The notes under the pieces are model-generated. The model made no database searches. It was not told the DNA's origin and was given only the letters and a program-made list of their open reading frames with translations. A program made the position numbers and the translations under genes. Of a stretch of 64,000 nt of DNA, positions 11,020 through 25,002 are shown piece by piece. This stretch comes from Chondrosia reniformis (taxonomy: Eukaryota; Porifera; Demospongiae; Chondrillida; Chondrillidae): positions 2,816,001 through 2,880,000 of the forward strand of contig OX359199.1 in assembly GCA_947172415.1 (NCBI GenBank), given 5' to 3'. Numbering within the stretch: the stretch's first letter is position 1; each line of letters opens with the position of its first letter.

Positions 11020-11026
11020 TATAAAA
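11020..11026 (+). promoter_or_regulatory. Candidate TATA box for the transposase gene
   Basis: TATAAAA, 104 bp upstream of the first ATG (11,130) and inside the transposon, in a locally less AT-rich, CG-containing stretch (11,026-11,060). No other promoter element is recognised, so support is by position only. Confidence 0.35.
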
Positions 11027-11129
11027 CGAGGTATACCGCAACGAAATTGCGTTAAACTGTTGTCATTAAAATGTTGGGCGATTCACGATGATATAAACAT
11101 ACTTACTAGTAAGCTTTTTCGTATCTTAG

Positions 11130-13315
11130 ATGCAACGTACGTTGACAACGCTTTATTTAAATATTAAGCGACTTCTTCTTAAGGGATTGATAACGCTAAA
11201 AGCTTATTTTCTGGCAAACAATGTCGAAATCGATCGAGAAACGGCAACCAACGACTTACGAAGCGATACAGAAGATTCCCCTCCAACACCCACTTCAGAT
11301 TTACAGGAGATTGTTTCTACAAAGAGGAACACACCTTCTCCAGTGTCTAGATGGAGCAAGAAGAAGAAACTGGTCGAAAGAACAAGAATGGCATCACACT
11401 TCAGGTGGTATCCTAGGCTTACCTCTATAGCTGAGACTGATAACACTACTACTGAAGTAATGCAATCAGCTGGTCCATCCACTTCAGTTAGTGAGCAGAT
11501 TTTAGATCCACAACAAGAACTGAGTCCACTTGCATATGCAATATCATCAAGTTTTGAGGATGAGGTAACTATAAAGCACAGCTTCTGACAAATAATTAAT
11601 TTTACAAAAATAAATATAACAGAAAACTGTTAATAGTTATGACAAATTAAATCTTTTAGGTTGACAGTGATGATAAAGAAGCTGAAGGTTTTTCATATGA
11701 GCAAGCAAAGCCCATCTACCAGGATTGGGTAAAAAGGCTACCAACAGTTGATCGCAAAATTCTTGGCTCAATGCTGTATGATCACTTTCACCACTTTCAC
11801 AGTTTGGGAAAGACTGACTCAGCAAATAGTGCAGCTGCAGCTCTTCAAATGGAGAAGAGGTCCATCACTAGGTGGCACAACAATTTCTACAAGGGTAAAG
11901 GAAGCATAACTGCTGACAGAAGGGGAAAGTACGCAAGGCCATCACTGTTAGATCAAGAAGATATTTGCAGGAAGTCGGTCAGGTGATTGAGAGAAAAGGT
12001 ACATTTGCTGAAATTTAACTTGACATCAACCAAGTTTTGTTCCTGGCTAAATGAATATTTGCCAATGCTTAACCTTGATGATAAATTTCCCAAAGAAATC
12101 TCAGAGGTGACAGCTTTCCGCTATATGAAAAAGTTGGGGTTTAGTAGTCGTCCCTATCACCAAGGCTACACAGATGGGCATGAGAGACCAGATGTCGTAG
12201 AGTACAGGAAGTCCTTTCTCCAGAAACTGTGATTTCTGGAGTCTGTTCATTTGCCACCTCCAATTTGTGAAGACGGGATTGCTTCATGGAATTCTGGTGA
12301 TCCATCAAAGTCGCGCTATGTCATCTTCTTGTATCATGATGAGACCGTTTTCAATGCTAATGATGCCCAAGGCACTACTTGGGTGGATCCAGAAGGCAGA
12401 GGAGCAATACGCCCAAAAGGAAAGGGCAGAGGACTTATGATTAGTGACTATATAGAAGAATTTGGAGGATACCTTCGCCTTACTCAGCAGCAACTTGAGG
12501 ATGCAAGAAGAGAATTTATCTCTTTTCCCAGGGAGGCACGAGATATGCTGGAATTTCAGCGAGACGGCTACTGGGACAATGAGAGATTCATGAGAAGTGT
12601 ACGAAAGGCCGTACGCAACGCCGAGTATAAGTATCCTTCAGACCAGTATGACCTGGTTTGGATTTTCGACCACAGCAGTGGACATCAGGCTTACTCAGAA
12701 GATGCTTTGGTTGCTTCTCGAATGAATGTCAAACCAGGAGGGAAGCAACCAAAGATGCATCCAGGAAGGCTTCCAGATGGCACTCCCCAGTCAATGGTGT
12801 TCATGGATGGAACTCCAAAGGGATTAGACATCATCCTTAGAGAATGCGGGGTTAATACAAATGGCTTAAATCGCTTGGAGATGGTGAAGAGGATGCAGGA
12901 ATTTCCTGACTTCAAACACGAGAAAACCAGTGTACAGCAGTTTCTTGAGGGAAACCCCAAGGTAATTATTCAATTTGGATAATATATGCTTTGCACATTT
13001 TCCACTGTAAAACATGTACCTTAAGTTCCCTACTACTGACCCATTTAGTTCCATCCTGAGCTGAACCCCATCGAAAGATGTTTGGGCAAAGCAAAGAAGT
13101 ATGCAAGGGCTAACTGTGATTACTCCATGTCAGGCTTGAGAAGAGTAGTTCCAGATGCTCTTGATTCAGTTTCCTTGGACACGATCAGGAAGTATTTCCG
13201 CAAGTGTAGAAATTACAATCGAGCCTACATAGAAGGTGAAATGACTGGAAAAGATGCAGATATCAAAGTTAAAGAATATAAGTCCCACAGAAGAGTTCCT
13301 ACAAACGAAAGTTAA
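11130..13315 (+). pseudogene. Tc1/mariner-like DDE transposase with two introns and two nonsense codons
   Basis: Deduced exons: 11,130-11,564, 11,660-12,961 and 13,049-13,315. Both introns (95 and 87 bp) are GT-AG and phase 0, and joining them restores continuous reading. Exon 1 (ATG at 11,130) is low-complexity, Ser/Thr/Glu-rich with a KKKK basic patch, perhaps a nuclear signal. Exon 2 starts with a helix-turn-helix-like DNA-binding region (AAAALQMEKRSITRWHNNFY, then RRGKYARPSLL). The catalytic part has the first Asp in FLYHDETVF (near 12,338) and the second Asp in WIFDHSSGH (near 12,668). The final Glu is in HPELNPIE across the exon 3 junction (near 13,073). About 109 residues separate the two Asp and about 105 lie between Asp2 and Glu, far more than the usual 34-41. 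In-frame TGA codons at 11,984-11,986 and 12,230-12,232 block full-length translation in the standard code. Confidence 0.85.
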
Positions 13316-14133
13316 TTTGTACCTTTAGATATATACCATTGACATGCAAATATACTATATAAGCAGAATCACTATACAAAATATCACTATCCTTAAGATA
13401 TAGTCTAATCAGTTTGCATACCATCATCATATTGACTTCATCATCATCATAAACTGTTTATCAAAATATTTTATTAAAAATTCTCAGGATAATTGGATAA
13501 GACATGCATCCCTAAATTGTACATTTCAGGAAATTCTACTAGACTTATATGAGTCTTTTTGAGCCTTAATTTATGTTTATAAGTAGCCTAGCACATGCTG
13601 GTTACTTGAAACCACATGTTTTGATAAGGGTCATAATCGTTTGCAAGTCCGAAATTCAAAGCCTCATATTTTCTTTACAGAAATCGAAATAAACAAAATC
13701 GATCCGTAACACTTTAGTACTTTTAATACTCATTTATATTCTAGAAGTTAGACTTTAAAGATGATGATATGAAGACACAACGTTAGCAAACCAGTTACAG
13801 CCTAATACCCGTAAAATCCATAATATCTTACCTTTCGTGATCTAAATCAAGGAAAGTCTTCCGTAGAAGTTTAGCTCCTCTAATGATGATTCTTCGCTGA
13901 AAGTTACAGATCGATCCAATAATTCCCCAGAGAATAACGTTCACCTCTAAGATCTTTTTTGATTAATACCATTTTTACGTGATTGTGCAACAATTATCGT
14001 CATAGCAACATATGTCGCAAAAGTGACAGTCGTAACCATGGTTTCTGGAAAATAATGCAACGGTTGCCATGGTGAAACTGCTGGTAAATTTTAAATTCAC
14101 CACTTTTCATCAGTCTATATATGCCTACTGTAA
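13316..14133 (+). other. Non-coding 3' interior of the Tc1/mariner-like transposon
   Basis: About 820 bp with no supported ORF. It holds a small CAT-rich microsatellite (ATCATCATC near 13,420-13,450) and paired CCATGG motifs (14,035-14,080). Nothing else is recognised; it probably serves as 3' UTR and subterminal sequence. Confidence 0.6.
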
Positions 14134-14159
14134 TTTTACATTTATGGTGAAATGCACTA
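14134..14159 (-). repeat. Right terminal inverted repeat of the Tc1/mariner-like transposon
   Basis: Exact inverted copy of the left end, followed by the second TA and then a short stretch of 13-bp satellite. Confidence 0.95.
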
Positions 14160-14161
14160 TA

Positions 14162-14205
14162 TTTATGTGCTAGTTCTATGTTCCAATTGTATATACTAAT
14201 TGTTA
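14162..14205 (+). repeat. Short 13-bp satellite remnant at the right of the transposon
   Basis: About three diverged units (TGTGCTAGTTCTATG and following) that pass into the 23-bp array. They show that the transposon inserted inside the 13-bp array close to its border with the 23-bp array. Confidence 0.8.
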
Positions 14206-16800
14206 TTGGCAATATTTTTAACTAATTGGATATATTAAGCAAAAACTGAGGGATATTTTAGGCAAAATTATGGGATATATTTAGCTGAAATTATGGATAA
14301 CTTGCAAAAACTATGGGATATATTCGTAAAAACTATGGGATATATTTGCCAAAACATATGGGATATATTTGGAAAAAATATGGGATATATTTGGTAAAAC
14401 TATGGGATATATTTGACAAAAACCAAGGGATATAATGGGTAAAACTATGGGATATAATATGGGATTTAATTGGCAATAGTTTTTAATAATGGGATTAATT
14501 AAGCAAACACTGAGGGATATAATAGCAAAATTATGGGATATATTTAGAAAAAATTTGGGCTATATTTGGCAAAAACTTGGGATATATGGGATAAGACTAT
14601 AGGTTACTTTATGGGTTATATTCGGTAAAAACTAGAGGATATATTGGGGAAAAATTATGGGATATATTATGGGATATATTGGTTTAAATTTGGTGAATAT
14701 ATTTGGCCAAACCATGGTATATACTGGTCCATTGGATATATTATGCAAAAAAAGGGATATATAGGCAAAATTATAGGATATATTTGCAAAAACTATAGGA
14801 TATATTCGGAAAAACTATGGGATATATTGGGAAAAAATGTGGGATATATTCAGCTAAGACTATAGCTAAAATTATGGTTATATTTGGCAAAAATTATGGG
14901 ATATACTTGGAAAAAATATCGGATATATTTGGCAAAAGTATTGTATATATTGGGCTAAGACTATAGGTTATTTTAGGGGTAATATTTGGCAAAAACTAGG
15001 GGATATATTGGGCTAAGACTATAGGTTATTTTATGGGATATATTTGGCAAAACTATGGGATTTATTATGGGAAATAATGGGCAATATTTTTAAATAATGG
15101 GATATATTAAGAAAAACCTGAAGGATATATTAGACAAAATTATGGGATATATTTTGAAAAATATGGGATATATTTGGAAAAACTATGGGATATATTGGGC
15201 TAAGACTATAGGTTATTTTATTGGATATATTCGGCAAAAACTATGGGATATATTGGAGAAAAATTATGAGATATATTGGCTAAGACTATAGGTTATATTA
15301 TGGGATATATTTGAAAAACTATATGATATATTGGGCAACAATTATAGGATAAGTTATGGGATATATTGGTTAAAAATGGGTGGATATCTTTGTCAAAACT
15401 ATAGGATATACTGGTCCATAGGATATATTAAGCAACAAGAAAGGGATATATTAGGCCAAATTATGGGATATATAGGAAAACATTATGGGATACACTAGAG
15501 GATATATTTGTTAAAAGCTATTGGATATATTTGACAAAAACTAAAGGGTATATTGGGTAAAACTATGGGATATATTATGGGATATCATTGACAATATTTT
15601 TAAAAAATTGGATATATTAAGCAAAACTGAGGGATATATTAGGCAAAATAATGGGATATATGCGGCAAAAATTATGGAATATATTTGGAAAAATATGGGA
15701 TAAAATTAGCAAAAACTATGGGATATATCAGGCTAAGACTATAGGTAATTTTATGGGATATATTCGGCAAAAAGTGTGGAATATATTGAGCAAAAATTAT
15801 GGGATATATTATGGGATATATTGGTTAAAAATTGTTGGATATATTTGGCAAAACTATGGGTTATCCTGGTTCATTGGATATATTAAGCAAAATCTATATG
15901 ATATATTAGGCAAAATTATAGGTTATATAAGGCCAAAATTATGGGATACACTATGGGATATATTTGATAAAAACTAAGGGGTAAATTGGGTGAAATTATG
16001 AGATATATTACAGGAAATAATTGCCAAAATTTTAATAAATTTGGATATATTGAGCAAAAACTGAGAGATATATTAGGTAAAATTATTGTATAAATTTTGG
16101 GCAAAATTATGGGATATATTTGCTAAAACCATGGGATATATTCGGAAAAACTACGAGATATATTGGCAAAAACTATGGGATATATTGGGCTAAGACTATA
16201 GGTTATAGTGTGGGATATATTTGCAAAAAACTATGGGATATATTCGGTTAAAAGTATGGGATATAATGGGCCAAAATTTTGGGATATGTTGGTTAAAATT
16301 GTTGGATATATTTTGGAAAACTATGGGATATTCTGGTCCATTGGGTATATTAAGCGAAAAGTAAGGGATATATTAGGCAAATAACGGGATAATATATAGT
16401 GCAAAAATTATGGGATATACTATGGATATATTTGTTAAAAGCTATGGGATATATTTGACAAAATTTAAGGGGTATATTGGGTAAAACTATGGGATATATT
16501 ATGGGGTATAATTGGCAATATTTCTAAATAATTGGATATAATAACCTAAAACTGAAGGATATACAAGGAAAAATTATGGGATATATTTACAAAAACTATG
16601 AAATATATTCAGAAAAACTATGGGATATATTGGCCAAAAACTATGGGATATATTGGTCTAAGCCTATAGGTTATATTATGGGATATATTTGACAAAATTT
16701 ATGGGATAGATTTGGACAAACTTATGGGATATATTTGCCAAAACTGTGGAATATATTCAGGAAAACTATGGGATATATTGGGCAAAAACTATGGAATATA
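14206..16800 (+). repeat. 23-bp satellite array, + orientation
   Basis: Roughly 110 units of a 23-bp repeat whose common form is GGGATATATT, a variable GG/TT dinucleotide region, CAAAAACTAT. Distinct variant units recur in a set order: CTAAGACTATAGGTTAT, GGTCCATTGGATATATTAAG, GCAATATTTTTAAATAATTG. GGTCCATTGG-type units lie near 14,725, 15,415, 15,870 and 16,335, giving a rough higher-order period of 450-690 bp. ORFs such as those at 14,644, 15,097 and 15,651 are simply translations of the repeat (GYIxxKNYGIYW motifs). Confidence 0.95.
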
Positions 16801-19800
16801 TCCCTCAGTTTTTGCTTAATATATCCAATTATTTAAAACATATTGCCAAATATATCCAATTATATTTCCCATAGTTTTACCCAATAAACCCTTAGTTTTG
16901 CCACATATATCCCATAGCTTTTGACAAAAATATTCCATAATATATCCCATAGTTTGTGCAAATATATCCCATAGCTTTTGACAAATAAATCTCATAGTAT
17001 CTCCCAGAGTTTTACCCAATATACCCCTTAGTATTTGGCAAATATATCCCATAGTTTTTTCCCAATATATCCCATAGTTTTTCCCAATATATCCCATAGT
17101 TTTTTCCCAATATATATCATAGATTTTCCAAATATATCCCATAGTTTTTACAAATATATCCCATAGTTTTTACAAATATATCCCATAATTTTTGCCAAAT
17201 ATATCCTATAATTTTGCTTAATATATCCCTCAATTTTTACTTAAGATATCCAATTATTGAAAAATATTGCCAATTATATCTCATAATATTTCCCATACTC
17301 TTACCCAATATACCCCTTAGTTTTTGTCATATATATCCCATCACTTTTGACAAATATATCCCATAGTAGTTCCCATAATTTTTGCCCTACGTATCCCATA
17401 ATCTTGCCTAATATATCTCTGACTTTTGCTTAATATATCCAATGAACCAGTATATCCAATAGTTTTGCCAAATATATCCAACAATTTTTAATAAATATAT
17501 CTCATAATATACCCCATAATTTTTGCTCAATATATCCCTTAGTTTTCCCCGAATACATCCCTTAAAATAACCTATAGTCTTATCCCAATATATCCCTGGT
17601 TTTTGCTCAATATATCCCATATTTTTTCCCATAATTTTTGCAAAATATATCCCATAAATAACCTATAGTCTTAGCCCAATACATCCCATATTCTTTGTAA
17701 TATATCCCTTAATTACTGCCAAATATATACCATAATATAACCTATAGTCATGGCCCAATATATGCTATAGTTTTTGCCCAAAATATACCATAATTTTCCG
17801 AATATATCCCGTAGTTTTTACAAATATATCCCATAATTTAGGACAAAGATATCCCATACTTTTGCCTAATATATCCCTCAATTTTTGCTAATATATTCAA
17901 TTATTTAAAAAATTGCCAATTATATCCCATAATATTTCCCATACTCTTACCCAATATACCCCTTAGTTTTTGTCATATATATCCCATCGCTTTTGACAAA
18001 TATATCCCATAGTAGTTCCCATAATTTTTGCCCTATGTATCCCATAATTTTTGCCCAATATATCTAAAGGTTTTTTCCAAATATATTCCATAATATAACC
18101 TTTAGTCTTAGCCCAATATATAAAATATTTTTTGCCACAAAACCCTTAGTTTTTCCCAATATATCTCATACTTTTTGCAAATATATCCAATAATTTTTGT
18201 GAAATAAATCCAATAATTTTTGCCTAATATTTGCCAGTTATTCTTAATATATCCAATTATTTAAAAATATTGCCAATTATATCCCATAATATATCCCATA
18301 GTTTTACCCAATATACCCATTAGTTTTTCTCAAATATATCCAATAGCTTTTGACAATTATATCCCATATTATTTCTCATAAAGTTTGCCCTATATATCCC
18401 ATAATTTTTGCCTAATATTTTCCATAGTTTTGCCAAATATATCCCATAAAATAACCTATAGTCTTAGCTCAATATATCCCATAGCTTTTACGAATATATC
18501 CCATTAAATAACCTATAATTTTAGCCCAATATATCCCTTACTTTTCGCCTAATATATCCCATATTTTTTCCAACTATAACCAATAATGTTTGCAAATATA
18601 TCCCTTAATAAAACCTGTAGTCTTACCCATATATCCCATAGTTTTTGTGCAATATATCCCATAGTTTTACCCAATATGCCCCTTAGTTTTTGTCAAATAT
18701 ATCCCATAGCTTTTGACAAATATATCCCATAGTATTTCCCATAATTTCTACCCTATTTTCCCATAATTTGGCCTAATATATCCCTTAGCTTTTGCTAAAT
18801 ATATCCAATGTATGAGAATATCGCATTGTTTTGCCATACATATACAACAATTTTTAACAAATATATACCGTAATATATCCCATAATGTATGCCCAATATA
18901 TCCCATAATTTTTGCCGAATATATCCCATAAAATAAACTATAGTCTTAGCCCAATACATCTAATTGTTTTTGCCAAATAAATCCAATATTTTTCCAAATA
19001 TATCACATAATTTTTGCCTAATATATACCACAGTATAACCTATAGTCTTACCCAATGTTTTTCATAGTTTTTGCCCAATATATCCCATAGTTTTTCCTGA
19101 TCATATCCCATAGTTTTGCAAATATATCCCATAATTTTTATCCTATATATCCCATAATTTTGCCTAATACATCCCTTAATTTTTTCTTAATATATACAAT
19201 GGACCAATATATCCCATTGTTTTTGCCAAATATATCCAACAATTTTTAACCAATATATCCCATAATATATCCCATAATGTTTGCCCAATGCATCCCATAA
19301 TTTTTGCCGAATATATCCCATAATTTTTGCCAAATATATCCCATAACATAACCTATAGTCTTAGCCCAATAAATCCCATAGTTTTTGCTCAATATATCCC
19401 ATAGTTAACCCAATATACCCCTTAGTGTTTGTCAAATATATCCTATAGTTTTGACAAATATATCCCATAGTATATCCTATTATGTTTGCCTTATATTTTT
19501 CCTATTATATCCCATAGTTTTTGCTTAATATATCCCATGGACCTATATATCCCATAGCTTTTGCCAAATAAATCCACCTTCTTACCCAATATATCCCATA
19601 ATATATCCCATAATTTTGTCCAATATATCCCTAAGTTTTGCCGATTATATCCCATAATATAACCTATAGTCTTGGCCCCATATATCCCAAAGTTGTTGCC
19701 AAATAAATCCAACTTACTACCCAATTATCCATAATATATCTCATTGTTTTTGCCCAATTTATCCCATAGTTTTACTGAATATATCTCATAATATAACCTA

Positions 19801-21418
19801 TAGTCTTAGCCCAATATATCCCATAGTTTTTGCCAAATTTTTCCCATATTTTTTGTGAAATATATCCCATAATTTTTGCCAATTATATCCCCTAATTTTT
19901 CTAAATAAAGTACTTAGTATTCGCTTAATATATCCCATGGTTTTGGCTCAGTATATCCCATAGTTTTCCCAATCTATCCTATAAATATTGCCAATTATAT
20001 CCCATAGTATATCCCATATAATTTTGCCCCATATATCCCATAGATTTGTGAATATATCCCATAATTTTTGCTAAATAAACCCTTTCCTTTTTCATTATTT
20101 ATCCCTGTTTTGCTTAATATATCCCATAGCTTTTGACAAATATATCCCTTAGTATGTCCCATAATTTTTGTCCTATATATCGCATAATTTTGCCTAAAGT
20201 ATCCTTTAGTTTTCTTTAATATATCCAATGGTTTTGGCTCAGTATTTCCAATAGTTTTAGCCGAATATATATCTTAATTTTGCCACTATATCACATAGTT
20301 TTGCCCAATCCATCCTATAAATATTGCCAATTATATCCCATAATATATCCAATAGTTTTACCCAATATACCACTTAGTTTTGCCAAATATAGCCCATAGC
20401 TTTTGACAAATATATCCCATAGTATATCCAATTATTTTTGCACTATATATCCCATAATTTTGCCTAAAATATCCCCTACTTTTTGCTTAATATATCCAAT
20501 GGTTTTGGAACACTCTATCCCATAGTTTTGCAAATAATATCCAACACTGTTTACCCAATACATTCCATAATATATCCCATAATGTTTGCCCAATATATCC
20601 CATAGTTTTGCCGAATGTATCCCATAATATAACCAATAGTCTTAGCCCAATATATCCCATATGTTTTGCCTAATATATCGCATAGATTTTGTCATGTATA
20701 TCCAGTAGTGTTTGTCAAATATATCCCATAATTTTTGCCATATGTATACCATAATTTTGCTTTATAAATCCCTTACCTTTTGACAAATATATCCCATTTT
20801 TGCTTTATAGATCCCATAATTTGGCCTATAATATCCCTTACTTTTTGCTTAATATATCCAATGGTTTTGGACCAGTATATCCCATAGTTTTAGCCAAATA
20901 TATCTCTTAATTTTGTGACTTTATCCCATAGTTCTTTCCCAATCTATCCTTTAAATATTGCCAATTATATCCTATAATATTTCCCATAGTTATATCCACT
21001 ATATCCCATAATTTGTCCAAATATATCCCAGAGTTTTTGCCGAATATATCCCATAATATAACCTATAGTCTTAGCCCAATATATCCTATAGTTTTTGCCA
21101 AATATATCCCATAACTTTTGCCAAATTGAATCCCTTAATCTTGCCTAATATATTCCTCAGTTTTTGCTTAATACATCCCATTGTTTTGGCTTAGAGTATC
21201 CTATAGTTTTAGCCGAATATATCTCTTAATTTTGTCACTATATCCCATAGTGTTTGCCCAATCTATCCTATAAATATTTCCAATTATATCCCATAATATA
21301 TCCCATAGTTTTACCCAATATACCCCTTAGTTTTTGCCAAATATATTCCCTAGCTTTCGACACATATATCCCATAATTTACCTTAATATATTACTTAGTT
21401 TTTGCTTAATATATCCAG
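16801..21418 (-). repeat. 23-bp satellite array, reversed orientation
   Basis: The same 23-bp family, now reading CCCATAGTTTTTGCC...AATATATCCC on the + strand. About 200 units. The same variant units are seen reverse-complemented: ATAACCTATAGTCTTAGCCC many times, and CTTAATATATCCAATGGACC / CCAATTATTTAAAAATATTGCC. Orientation flips at about 16,800 inside the text AACTATGGAATATATCCCTCAGT. It ends at 21,418, where 13-bp satellite in reverse orientation begins. Confidence 0.95.
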
Positions 21419-24400
21419 TTCATACAACTAGAACATACAATTAGTACATAGAAATAGTATATACTATTAGGTCATACAACCAATACATACAACTAGTACA
21501 TACAATTAGTACATGCAACTAGAACATACAACCATTACATAAAACAAGTCCATAAAATTAGTTCATACATTCAACTAGTGCATATATCCGTTATGTGTAA
21601 ATAGTAAATAGACCTAGTTTTTACAACTTGTATATACCCACAGCTAGTACATACTACTAGTACATAAAACCAGTACATACACCTAGTACATAAAACTAGT
21701 ACATAAAACTGGTACATACAACTAGTAAATACAACTAGTAAATACAACTAGTACATATAACTAAAATTTAAAACTAACAATGACAACTACTACATACAAC
21801 TAGTTCATAAAACTAGTACATAAAACTGGTAAGTACAACTGGTACATACAACTAATAAATACAACTAGTACATTCAACTAGTACATGCAACTAGTCCTTA
21901 CTACTATTTCATAAAAACAGTATATACAACTTTTACGTACAACTATTATATACAACTAGTACATATAGGTAGAACATTTTACTAGAACATATACATAAAA
22001 CTAGAACAAACACATATAACTAGAACATAGAAATAGTACATTCAACTAGTATACACAACTAGTACATACAACTATTACATCCAACTAGTTCATAGAAATA
22101 GGACATACTACTAGTTCACACAAGTAGTAAATTCAACTAGGACACACAACTAGTACATAAAACTATTATATACAACTATTAAATACCACTAGTTCATATA
22201 ACTAGAATATACAACAAATACTAACGACTCGTTATTACAACTAGTACATACAACTAGTACATAACTTGTACATATAACTAGTACATACAACTAGTACAAA
22301 CAACTGGTAGAAAAAACTTGAACATACAACTAGAACATAAAACTAGTTCATACAACTAGTACATACAAATAGTACATAAAGCTAGTTTATAAAATTAGTT
22401 CATACAACTAGTACATACAACTAGTACATACAACTAGTACATAAAGCTAGTTTATAAAACTTGTACATATAAATGGTACATACAATTAAAACATACAAGT
22501 GGTAAATATAACTGTGACATACACATATAACCAATTCATAGCAATTGTACATACAATAAATACACACAACTAGAACATACAACTAATACATAGAACTAAT
22601 TCATACAACTAGTACATAACTAGGACATATAACTAGGACATATAACTAATACACACATCTAGTACATAGAAATAGTACATACAATTAGTACATAGAGAGT
22701 GTACATACAACTAGTTCATACAACTAGTATATACAACTTGTACAAACTACTGGAACATACAACTGGAACATACAACTACTACATACAACTAGTACATCCA
22801 ACTAGTACATACAAGTTGTACATATAACTAGGACATACACATATTACTAGAACATACACATATAGCTAGTACATAGAAATGGGACAAACAACTGGTACAT
22901 TCAACAAATGCATACAACTAGTCCATACAACTAGTCCATACAACTAGCACATACAACTAGTTCATACAATTAGTACATAGAACTAGTACATAACTAGTAT
23001 ATATAACTAGGACATATAACTAATACACACATCCAGTACGTACATAGAAATAGTACATACAATTAGTACATAGAGAGTGTACACACAACTAGTTCATACA
23101 ACCAGTAAATGCAACTTGTACAAACAACTGGAACATACAACTGGAACATACAACTACTACATACAACTAGTACATCAAACTAGTACTTACAAGTTGTACA
23201 TATAACTAGGACATACATATATTACTAGAGTATACACATATAACGAGCACATAGAAATAGTACATACAACTAGTATATATAACTAATACATTCAACTAGT
23301 CCATACAACTAATACACACAACTAGCATATACATACAACTAGTACATCCAACTAGTAATTACAAGTAGTACAAATTACTAGGACATACACATATAGCTAG
23401 TACATAGAAATGGTACAAACAACTAGTACATACAACTAATACATACAGCTAGTACATATCACTAATACATGCAACTAGTACATACAACTAGTTACTAGTA
23501 AATACAACTGGTACATACACTAGTACATACAACTATTAACTACAGTTAGTAAATATAATCCCTACTTACAACAATTTCACACAATTTGTACGTACAACTA
23601 GTACATATAACTAATACATACAACTAGTATATACAACTTGTATCTAGTACATAATACTAATACATACAACTAGTACATAAAACTAGTTCATTTAACTAGT
23701 CCATACAACTAGTACATACAACTAGTACATACAACTAGTAGATGCAACTATTACCTATACATACAACTACTTACTAGTGCATACAATAAGTACATACAGC
23801 TAGTACATACAACTAGTAAATATAACTAGTACATACACCAATTTCACACATTAAGTATGTACAACTAGTTCATATGACTAGTACATACAACTAGTATATA
23901 CAACTAATATCTAGTACATAAAACTAGTACATACAACTAGTACATACAACTAGTACACACAACTAGTTCATACATCTATTTACTAATAAATACAACTAGT
24001 ACATACAACAAGAACATACAACTAGTAGCTATAATTAGTAAATATGACTAGTCCTAAAACAATTACACGCAACTAGTACATACAACTAGTACATATAACT
24101 ACATACAATTAATACATCTAATTAGTACATACAATTAGTAAATGCAGATTATTACTAGTAAATACAACTAGACTACATACAGCTAGTACATACAACAAGA
24201 AAATAGTATATACAACTAGTAAACACAACTAGTACATACAACGAGTACATATAACTCTATACAACTAGGACATGGAGATAGTTACTGGTACATACAACTA
24301 CTACTTTCAACTAATACATACAACTAGTTAATACAACTAGTACATACAACTAGTCATAGTACATACAACTAGTTACATCACTAGTACATGCAACTAGTAC

Positions 24401-24966
24401 ATACAACTAGTATATACAACTAGTATATACAACTACTACCTATCCTATACATACAACTAGTTACTAGTATATACAACTAGTACACACAACTAGTACCTAC
24501 AACTAGTACATTGAACTAATGCATACAAGAAGTACATAAAAATACTACCTACAATTAGTACATACAACTAGTAACTAAAACTAGTAAATATAACTAGTTC
24601 ATACAACAATTACACACAACTAATAAACACAACTAGTACATATAACTACATACAACTAGTACCTACAACTAGTACATACAACTTGTTAATACAGATTGTT
24701 ATGAGTGCATACCACTAGTACATAAAACTTGTACGTACAACTAGTTACTGGTACATACAACAAGTACACAGCTAGTACATACAATAGTAACTACAACTAG
24801 TAAATATAACTAGTACATACAACAATTACACACAATTTGTACGTACATCTAGACCATATAACTAGTAGATACAATTAGCATATACAACTTGTGTCTAGTA
24901 TATTAAACTAGTACATACAACTAGTACATACAAGTAGTACATACATCTAGTTACTAGTTAATACTT
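21419..24966 (-). repeat. 13-bp satellite array, reversed orientation (right arm begins)
   Basis: Units read TACAACTAGTACA, the reverse complement of the left-arm units. An internal duplication is visible: the GTACATAGAGAGTGTAC block with its flanks occurs near 22,691 and 23,069, offset 378 bp (29 units plus 1). Phrases shared with other parts of the right arm occur near 24,175-24,290. No gene or RNA seen. Confidence 0.95.
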
Positions 24967-25002
24967 TAGAAACAAAAGCCTATACAGAGAACCTTGGTAC
25001 TT

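Larger units (their letters stand above)
10790..14159 (+). mobile_element. Tc1/mariner-like DNA transposon, complete ends, TA target-site duplication
   Basis: A 3,370-bp island whose ends are a perfect 26-bp inverted repeat starting TAGTGCATTTCACCATAAAT. It is flanked by TA at 10,788-10,789 and 14,160-14,161, the hallmark of the IS630/Tc1/mariner superfamily. One gene in three exons encodes a DDE transposase with a Tc1-like HPELNPIE motif. About 840 bp 3' of the gene is non-coding. Perfect ends with two nonsense codons in the gene suggest insertion was fairly recent, or that the copy was mobilised in trans. Confidence 0.93.

Noticed and set aside
14095..14130. CTGATGA on the minus strand near the right end of the Tc1/mariner-like transposon, as a hammerhead
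   Set aside because: No GAAA box or stem II at a proper distance; chance match to seven bases.
14644..20228. Series of 60-108-codon ORFs rich in GYI, KNYGIYW and similar
   Set aside because: They are direct translations of the 23-bp satellite; the periodic motif follows the 69-bp (23-codon) cycle of the repeat.
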